NCBI GenBank assembly: GCA_016124935.1
Contig: WGMS01000012.1
Coordinates: 62,001-126,000 of the forward strand
Direction of reading: 5' to 3'
DNA from: a bacterium
Lineage (GTDB): Bacteria > Cyanobacteriota > Vampirovibrionia > Obscuribacterales > Obscuribacteraceae
DNA length: 64,000 nt
Below are positions 58,627 to 64,000 of this stretch, piece after piece. Under the pieces are notes generated by a model that saw nothing but the letters and a program-made list of their open reading frames with translations, had not been told where the DNA came from and did no database searches. Every line of letters starts with the position of its first letter. Position 1 is the stretch's first letter. The position numbers were made by a program, and so were the translations under genes.

Positions 58627-59823
58627 ATGAATTTCGATTTCACCCCGGAGCAACTGGCTATTCGTAAGCACATGCGTGAATTTGCGGAAAGAGAGATTGT
58701 TCCCAAGGCTCAAATGAATGACCGCAACTGCAAGTTCGACTGGGATATCGCCAAGAAGATCTTCAAAGAAGGCTTCCTGGGCTGTCCCGTTCCGGAAAAA
58801 TACGGCGGTCTTGGCCTCGACTATGTCGCCTACGGTCTGATGACCGAAGAGGTCAACAGAGTCTGTTCCTCGACCAGAACTCTCTTCTCGGTGCAGACCT
58901 CTCTGGTGGCTCTCACCATCCTCAAATGGGGAACCGAGGAGCAGAAGATGGAACTGCTTCCCAAGCTCTGCAACGGTGAGTTCATCGGCTGCTACGGTCT
59001 CACCGAGCCCGAAGCCGGCAGTGACGCCGCCAATCAGCAGACCAAAGCTGTAAAAGACGGTGATGATTACCTTCTCTCCGGTCAGAAGACCTGGATCTCC
59101 TGTGGCTCCATCGCAACCCATGCCCTGGTATTCGCCACAGTCGACCCCAGCCTCGGCCACAAAGGCATCACTTGCTTCATCGTCGACACCAAATCGAAAG
59201 GCTTTACCGCCCAGGAGATCAAAGGCAAACTCGGTTTGAGAGCCTCTGACACCTCCAGCCTCTTCCTCGACGAAGTAAGAGTGCCCAAAGAGAACATTCT
59301 CGGTAATGTCGGCGATGGCTTCAAAGTAGCCATGTCCGCCCTCGATAACGGAAGATTCTCGGTGGCTGCCGGTGCTGTCGGTCTTGTCCAGGGCTGTATC
59401 GACGCCTGTACGAAATACGCCATGGAGAGAATCACCTTCGGCAAGCCCATCGGTGAACACCAGCAGGTGCAAGCCATGATCGCCGACATGGTGGCAGATT
59501 GCGAAGCCGGTAGATTGCTTTATCTGAGAGCCGCCCATCTGAAGAACCAGGACGTTAGGAACACCCTCGAGACTTCTATCGCCAAGCTCTTCTGTGGTGA
59601 AGCCGCCAACAAAGCCGGTCACAATGCCGTGCAAATCTTCGGTGGCTACGGCTTCTCCGATGAATATCCTGTCGAGAGATTCTTCCGTGACGCCAAGGTT
59701 CTGAACATCTACGAAGGAACCAGAGAAATCCAGAAGATGATCATCGCCCAGGACGCCCTCGGTATCCGCTATGCCAACGGCAAGCAGACCGGCAGACCGA
59801 CTGCCCTTGCTTACGTAGGCTAA
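58627..59823 (+). CDS. Acyl-CoA dehydrogenase
   Basis: 398 residues from ATG 58627 after GGAG/GGAAG stretches. FAD and substrate motifs: CYGLTEPEAGSDA, KTWISCGSIATHALVFA, RITFGKPIGEHQQVQ and IFGGYGFSDEYPVERFFRD. The catalytic Glu363 in NIYEGTREIQ is in the short/medium-chain position. It makes an alpha,beta double bond in an acyl-CoA, passing electrons to ETF. With the two preceding genes it could act on glutaryl-CoA or a branched acyl-CoA from amino-acid breakdown. Confidence 0.94.
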   Translation: MNFDFTPEQLAIRKHMREFAEREIVPKAQMNDRNCKFDWDIAKKIFKEGFLGCPVPEKYGGLGLDYVAYGLMTEEVNRVCSSTRTLFSVQTSLVALTILKWGTEEQKMELLPKLCNGEFIGCYGLTEPEAGSDAANQQTKAVKDGDDYLLSGQKTWISCGSIATHALVFATVDPSLGHKGITCFIVDTKSKGFTAQEIKGKLGLRASDTSSLFLDEVRVPKENILGNVGDGFKVAMSALDNGRFSVAAGAVGLVQGCIDACTKYAMERITFGKPIGEHQQVQAMIADMVADCEAGRLLYLRAAHLKNQDVRNTLETSIAKLFCGEAANKAGHNAVQIFGGYGFSDEYPVERFFRDAKVLNIYEGTREIQKMIIAQDALGIRYANGKQTGRPTALAYVG

Positions 59824-59915
59824 GCCGCGTTTCCAAAACAACATTGCGTGCCAGATGATTTATCTAAACGAGAGATTCTCTGGCACGCTTCCCTTTTCAA
59901 GGTCGGAGCTTGATA

Positions 59916-61373
59916 ATGTCAGAAGAAGCGAAATTAAATGATGACAACGACGTCAATGACGTCAATGAAATGGATACGCCCAACCCGCCGGTGCGCTTCG
60001 AGATCTTCCCCAACGAACTCTTTGCCATGGTCAATCTCCACGAAGTGCGCCAGGGCGAAGAGAGTTTCTCTTGCTGGTCCTTTGTGAGCGAGGGGCTCTC
60101 CCGTCTCGGTCAGCGAGAGCTCGCCATGTTGATTCGCAAACAAGACGATCAGAGCGACAACGACTATCCGACAGACATTCTTGGATTCTTCCTGACAGTG
60201 CGCCGCTACGCCACGGAGCAGAATGTTTTCATGGAAGGCGATATCACCGAATTTGGTGAGAGCGGATTTTTAGATCCTAATTTCAGAGCGCTTGCCTATG
60301 TTCGGCCCCTGGGACTGTATGGTGCCGAAAACACCGATAATCTCTTGAATTGCATATTATTGACCGAAGAGGAGCTGGAAGTGGCTCGTCGTTTCGGTCT
60401 TTCCCGGGTGGTATCGCTTCTGGGGCATAAGTTCAATCATTATCCCTGTCCTCCCTGGGTTGATCTGGCGAGGGCTTCTACGGTTAATGAAAAGCTTTCT
60501 CAAGCTATGAACGAAAGTATTCTCGCCAAAGTTCCTTTCATGAGCATTCCCCATGTCAGGGTCTGTCTCTGTGTCGATACCCTCAAGATATTTTGCCGCA
60601 AAGGCACCCATGAATTTATCCGCGAGTTCCTCAAGCAGATTCCGAAAGAAGCTCCGCTTTCCATAGGCTGCGACATAGACCCGGCTGCCAATGCCATGCT
60701 GGTCTGGCAGGCGACAATGGACAACGGACCCTCGGCTATAACGCCTCCGGGGAGCGATGGCACCCGAGTAGCCGGCTGTTCTCTTCTGGTCTTCCCCGAA
60801 CAAGATTCTACGAACGTCCAGGTGATAGAAGACAGCTTCTTCCTCAGTCTGAAAACCGAAGACTGGGAGAAGCTGCGTAACGCTCTCATGACCGGCAAAG
60901 CGAGCTCTATTTCGGCCCATCCGGGCGGCAAAATAGAAGTGGAATGGTATGAGGAGAGTCCCGAGGTGGCATCACTGCCGGTGCCGGAGACCATGGACCA
61001 TGTGCCGGAGCTGCCCACCATCGAGCATGCCGACGGCTGCGGCAAAGTCCTGGAAGCTGAACTGAAAACCGAAGAAGAAGCCGTTCTTGCCTCTATCAAT
61101 CCTAGAATTCTCTGTCAGTACATAGAGGCGATAGAGATGACCGTGCTCGGTTATTTCATCGACCGCCGTGCCGAATCGGCCAAGACCATCACCCTCGACG
61201 CGGTTATCGAGCCCGATGAAAGAGTGAGCTGGAAGCTTGCCAGCGAACCCGAGCAAGATGACATCGAACTCAAAGGCATTCAGATAAGGCTCGGCGACCT
61301 GCCGGTGCCTGCCCTCATGTCTTCTCCCGTGGAGTTCGCGATTAAATTCCAGATTAACGCCAGCCAGGCTTGA
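59916..61373 (+). CDS. Protein with SARA C-terminal-like domain (DUF3480)
   Basis: 485 residues from ATG 59916, with GGAG 7 bases before. After an acidic N-terminus the sequence runs parallel to my recollection of the C-terminal half of eukaryotic ZFYVE9/ZFYVE16: SCWSFVSEGLSRLGQREL near residue 50, YVRPLGLYG, LSRVVSLLGHKFNHYPCP, then GCSLLVF, VIEDSFFLSL with an LRNALMTGK segment, and a closing SSPVEFAIKFQIN. There is no FYVE finger, Smad-binding region, signal peptide or membrane helix. The biochemical role is unknown. It lies 92 bases after the acyl-CoA dehydrogenase. Confidence 0.6.
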   Translation: MSEEAKLNDDNDVNDVNEMDTPNPPVRFEIFPNELFAMVNLHEVRQGEESFSCWSFVSEGLSRLGQRELAMLIRKQDDQSDNDYPTDILGFFLTVRRYATEQNVFMEGDITEFGESGFLDPNFRALAYVRPLGLYGAENTDNLLNCILLTEEELEVARRFGLSRVVSLLGHKFNHYPCPPWVDLARASTVNEKLSQAMNESILAKVPFMSIPHVRVCLCVDTLKIFCRKGTHEFIREFLKQIPKEAPLSIGCDIDPAANAMLVWQATMDNGPSAITPPGSDGTRVAGCSLLVFPEQDSTNVQVIEDSFFLSLKTEDWEKLRNALMTGKASSISAHPGGKIEVEWYEESPEVASLPVPETMDHVPELPTIEHADGCGKVLEAELKTEEEAVLASINPRILCQYIEAIEMTVLGYFIDRRAESAKTITLDAVIEPDERVSWKLASEPEQDDIELKGIQIRLGDLPVPALMSSPVEFAIKFQINASQA

Positions 61374-61510
61374 ATTTTAGCTAATTCCAGGCAGTGTTCC
61401 GGCGAGGCTCAAATTTAATCTGTGCCAGTCGGGGACTAGTCCTGTTGTCACATAATGTTCATATTCCATCGATAACATTGAATTGTCAGGCGTTTTTCGG
61501 TGAAAGTCAG

Positions 61511-61831
61511 ATGAAGGAATCCCAGGGAAATCAAAGCGGTCAGAATGGCTTTTGCCAGGAATCAAAGCAGGAGATGAGCCAGCAATTGCCGCCGTCTCAG
61601 ACAGACGAGATCAGAGCCCTTTTGATCAAGGCGTCTTCCGACCTCCAAAGCGCCATAGCGGGCATTGAACAGGCGTCGGATCTGATGAAGCAGTTCGAGC
61701 TCTGGGGAGTTTTCGATAAACTTCTTGAGGCTTGCGAGCAGGATTGCTCGAAAAACAAAGGAAGCATCGACGAAATAATCCGGTATCTCGAAGCAGAGAC
61801 CGGGGACAACCCATATTTAGGTAGAAAGTAA
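61511..61831 (+). CDS. Small soluble helical protein, function unknown
   Basis: 106 residues from ATG 61511; the frame is open upstream but without protein-like content. A Gln/Ser-rich N-terminus (about 1-30) is followed by amphipathic helices (TDEIRALLIKASSDLQSAIA, ASDLMKQFELWGVFDKLLEA) and a second Cys pair. No family is recognised. It ends before a 292-base convergent gap. It follows the SARA_C-like gene on the same strand and could belong to its transcript. Confidence 0.6.
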   Translation: MKESQGNQSGQNGFCQESKQEMSQQLPPSQTDEIRALLIKASSDLQSAIAGIEQASDLMKQFELWGVFDKLLEACEQDCSKNKGSIDEIIRYLEAETGDNPYLGRK

Positions 61832-61916
61832 TATAAATGCCGGGCAAAGTCGACATGCCTCTCTCCAGAACATTCTGATCTACCTGCTATGGCATGATTT
61901 AGATTAAAGTGTCGAG

Positions 61917-61958
61917 TCCGAATAATTGGTGGGCGACAGTGTCCGCTCTCTATTCGGA
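61917..61958. terminator. Inverted repeat in a convergent intergenic region
   Basis: TCCGAATA (61917-61924) and TATTCGGA (61951-61958) form a perfect 8-bp stem; the loop holds a smaller palindrome (GACAGTGTC). A second stem, AGTCAG-TCAA-CTGACT, lies at 61976-61991. Both are in the 292-base gap between convergent genes, where bidirectional termination is expected, but T-runs are poor. Confidence 0.45.
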
Positions 61959-62123
61959 TGAAAATCCTGATACTCAGTCAGTCAACTGACTTGTTTAGCA
62001 AATTTTCTACCGACATGGGCATCTATTTCAATTTGAAATCCTCGAAATTTGGCCGGTCAACCGTCCAGATAATTGAAATTTCGCAATGATCTGAGTTCGC
62101 AGGCTATCTCTTTTGACGAGGTC

Positions 62124-62669
62124 TTAGATCTGTTTGTGCTTTCTCAAGCGCTGCATCTCTTGATGGGCCTCTTCTTTTTTCTCGGTCATCTCCTGATGAC
62201 AGGCGACCAGGCGCTTCTGTCTCAATTTAGCCACGGTAAAGGTGAGGAAGATTGAGACCACCAGAAGGCAGATAGTGCCGGCGGCGACCACAAGCTCCGA
62301 ACCATGGAGATTTAGCAGAGTTGCCGCTGCGGTGGTCAGGACCATGACCGCTGCCAGAAGCAGAAACTCCACCGAATGAAAGAGGTCGGGAAGGGAATGC
62401 TTTTTATTGACACCGGCGGTTATCGATTGTTCTATACGATTAGCCTGTCTCTCTTTGCTGTTGAGAGAGAGGGTCTCTAGCGCTTCATCGATGTCGCATT
62501 TTGCCATCTCGCATTGATAGAGAACCCGCACCGCTTCTTCCTTTTCGATATCGCCGTTGGCGAGTTGCTGAGCAAGCACCGGGGCAGCGCGAAATACTTG
62601 AATGCTGACAAGATTGCGAGCAACCAGGGCGTGCAGGGGGTCCATGCCATAATCGCAGAAGTGCTTCAC
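62124..62669 (-). CDS. Repeat/membrane protein, same frame as the upstream repeat protein
   Basis: 181 residues from GTG 62669. The frame is open and protein-like up to 62786, directly behind the TAA of the upstream gene and in the same frame (IKYLTTELNIFRDDPATF, then GAVDLLISAKLTEESSI). The N-terminal part resembles the ~40-residue repeats of that upstream protein (LVARNLVSIQVF, then LANGDIEKEEAV). Two hydrophobic helices (about 98-118 and 122-145) and a charged coiled tail (EMTEKKEEAHQEMQRL) follow. The region above GTG lacks ATG, GTG and TTG, so the true start may be non-standard or the gene may be split from its neighbour. Confidence 0.6.
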   Translation of the reverse strand: MKHFCDYGMDPLHALVARNLVSIQVFRAAPVLAQQLANGDIEKEEAVRVLYQCEMAKCDIDEALETLSLNSKERQANRIEQSITAGVNKKHSLPDLFHSVEFLLLAAVMVLTTAAATLLNLHGSELVVAAGTICLLVVSIFLTFTVAKLRQKRLVACHQEMTEKKEEAHQEMQRLRKHKQI

Positions 62670-62786
62670 AGAAGAGCAGATGCTGCTTTCTTCGGTCAGT
62701 TTGGCGGATATCAGTAAATCGACTGCACCATTGAAGGTGGCAGGGTCATCGCGGAAAATATTGAGTTCGGTAGTAAGGTATTTAAT

Positions 62787-63716
62787 TTATTTATTTTGGT
62801 CCTGGGCTCTTTTAATAAGTCTTGCCGCATGCTGTCTGCTCAAGAGCTCTATCTGGCAGAGTTTTTGCAGAAACAGAGATTCATCTAATAGGTCCTTAGA
62901 AACTATGCCTGCTTCGATTAAAAGCTCTCCAAGAAGGCGATTGTCATTTATGGAATTTTCGAGGCAGGCGAGAAGCTCCGCTTCCGATACCACCCGGGCA
63001 CTGAGGAGAATGTCTCCTATCTTGATTTTTGAAAGAGTGTTTCTTGCTTTGATACCACATTTCTCGAAGGCGGTCTCAAGGTCGCAATTAGATTCTCTAA
63101 CGGTCTTTAGCGCGCGGATGGCGAGCGGCTTATCGAGCTTCTTATCTACAATAAGCTTCATGCATTCCACCACCATGTTAAGAGTATGGAAGGGCAGACT
63201 GCGCATTTTGAGAAGCGCCCCGGCGACGCTTATCTCTCTTTCCCGGGCGATTCTTCTGGCTTCTTCCACCGCGAGACTCTGGCTGTGACCGGATTCTAGA
63301 ATGAGTTCGATTAAAAGGCTTTCGTTAGACGACACACTCCTGTCGGTTTCAGAGAGCCAGCGGGTTACTTTTTTGAGAGGCAGGTTCTTCTCCCTGGCTA
63401 AGCGCAGGGCGCTGGCGGCGTCCTGTCTGCCGAGGGCACCGGCTTCGATCAGGAGCTGGGCGTCCAGCACATTTTCGAGATCCAGTTCGGTGATTCTCGA
63501 AGTCTCGACCAGAACTTGTCCCAGGGGCTTGCCGGTCTTCTCCGCTTGTTGCACCGATACGGCAAGGGCGCTGGATGAGACCAGTCTTGCCTCGAGCAGA
63601 AGAACACCGAGTTTCACTCTGGGGCGGGGGGATTTTAGTAAGGGGTCACCGGAATTAGTAAAGGAAGGCGAGTAAGAAGCACTCTTTGAATTGGATTCCA
63701 TATCAGGTGGATGCAT
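62787..63716 (-). CDS. Repeat protein resembling the MshEN/GspE N-terminal domain
   Basis: 309 residues from ATG 63716 with GGAGG 8 bases before. After a Ser-rich N-terminus, units of about 35-45 residues recur: LGVLLLEARLVSSSALAVSV, LGQVLVETSRITELDLENVL, LLIEAGALGRQDAASALRLA, IGDILLSARVVSEAELLACL and LGELLIEAGIVSKDLLDESL. Their L-G-x-L-L-x-x-A-x-L-V-S pattern resembles MshEN domains, some of which bind c-di-GMP. I infer the resemblance from pattern only. It ends with TAA, after which the same frame continues. Confidence 0.7.
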   Translation of the reverse strand: MHPPDMESNSKSASYSPSFTNSGDPLLKSPRPRVKLGVLLLEARLVSSSALAVSVQQAEKTGKPLGQVLVETSRITELDLENVLDAQLLIEAGALGRQDAASALRLAREKNLPLKKVTRWLSETDRSVSSNESLLIELILESGHSQSLAVEEARRIAREREISVAGALLKMRSLPFHTLNMVVECMKLIVDKKLDKPLAIRALKTVRESNCDLETAFEKCGIKARNTLSKIKIGDILLSARVVSEAELLACLENSINDNRLLGELLIEAGIVSKDLLDESLFLQKLCQIELLSRQHAARLIKRAQDQNK

Positions 63717-63820
63717 TGTGATGCCTCCGTATTAGTAAAAGTAAGATGGGGGAAGGTTTTAGTAAGGTTCCTCTAATATAAGGATTTTCAAGGGGCGCGT
63801 CTATTGACGTTCTTTATATA

Positions 63821-63928
63821 GCGAAAGTGCGTATAAAACAACGAAGACTGGCTGTTTATCAGCTTTTACGCATAGCACGCGAAAGCGTATGCAAAAAAAC
63901 TTTTTTGAGAAATTAGCTGTTTATAAGC
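63821..63928. repeat. Degenerate tandem repeat of about 60 bases with an embedded hairpin
   Basis: GCGAAAGTGCGTAT (63821) recurs as GCGAAAGCGTAT (63879), and GCTGTTTATCAGC (63851) recurs as GCTGTTTATAAGC (63916), 58 and 65 bases apart. Between them GCAT-AGC-ACGC-GAAA-GCGT-ATGC (63870-63892) is a stem with a GAAA tetraloop. It lies upstream of the repeat-protein gene on the minus strand. Confidence 0.5.
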
Positions 63929-63936
63929 ACGAATAA

Positions 63937-63975
63937 AAGCTCCCGACTACGCTTCACAGCATTGTTCGGGAGCTT
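63937..63975 (-). terminator. Rho-independent terminator for a minus-strand gene to the right
   Basis: AAGCTCCCGA (63937-63946) and TCGGGAGCTT (63966-63975) form a perfect 10-bp stem. Read on the minus strand it is followed by TTTTATT. The gene it ends lies beyond the window. Confidence 0.7.
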
Positions 63976-64000
63976 GGGACGATATATGGTTGTGGGGATA

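Overview
The window looks like a chromosomal segment of a free-living, non-photosynthetic bacterium with about half G+C. It is dense with housekeeping genes and shows no phage, insertion-sequence or plasmid genes and no CRISPR array. Several features point to a cyanobacterial relative such as Melainabacteria/Vampirovibrionia, possibly Obscuribacterales. These are a secreted protein with an ARC6-type IMS domain, a Ser/Thr kinase-FHA-PP2C signalling set, many secreted TPR proteins, HemL and an LptF/Lnt-type Gram-negative envelope. This placement is an inference from remembered family distributions and was not checked by a search.

Layout. 1-3.5 kb: a truncated gene, then sugar-nucleotide and glycan genes (SDR epimerase, DegT aminotransferase, GT2 glycosyltransferase). 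3.5-9.75 kb (minus): secreted TPR protein, hemL, lptF and lnt. 10.1-14.8 kb (minus): two large, acidic or charged secreted proteins, one with Ig/TIG-like modules and one with an IMS domain. 14.9-22.4 kb (minus): a probable seven-gene operon of coiled-coil protein, UbiB/ABC1 kinase, PP2C phosphatase, FHA protein, Ser/Thr kinase with a six-blade NHL propeller, Maf and an AdoHcy-hydrolase-like protein. 22.7-28.8 kb: arginase family, lexA with a clear promoter/operator, rqcH, gmk-rpoZ and dusB.

28.9-38.7 kb: secreted carboxypeptidase-regulatory-like protein, larC, secreted TPR protein, clpB divergent from a DnaJ-TPR gene, a secreted glycine-zipper protein and a soluble diguanylate cyclase behind a structured leader. 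38.7-46.7 kb: FKBP PPIase, NarL-type regulator, ssb, a sodium/solute symporter, small membrane proteins and an alr-nadD-yqeK operon. 46.9-55.5 kb: HU, a Gfo/Idh oxidoreductase, tRNA-Gly(GCC) with a strong terminator, and the protein quality-control block tig-clpP-clpX-lon. 55.5-59.8 kb: a catabolic set (class III aminotransferase, aldehyde dehydrogenase, acyl-CoA dehydrogenase) behind a leader with three hairpins. 59.9-64 kb: a bacterial relative of the eukaryotic SARA C-terminal domain, small hypotheticals, and a repeat protein whose frame continues past one in-frame stop.

The most interesting signals are the SARA_C-like protein (59916-61373), the stop-split repeat protein (62124-63716), the soluble kinase-NHL signalling operon, the structured leaders upstream of the diguanylate cyclase and the aminotransferase, the palindrome over the lexA promoter, and three unrelated genes carrying 6-base tandem repeats that encode alternating charged dipeptides.
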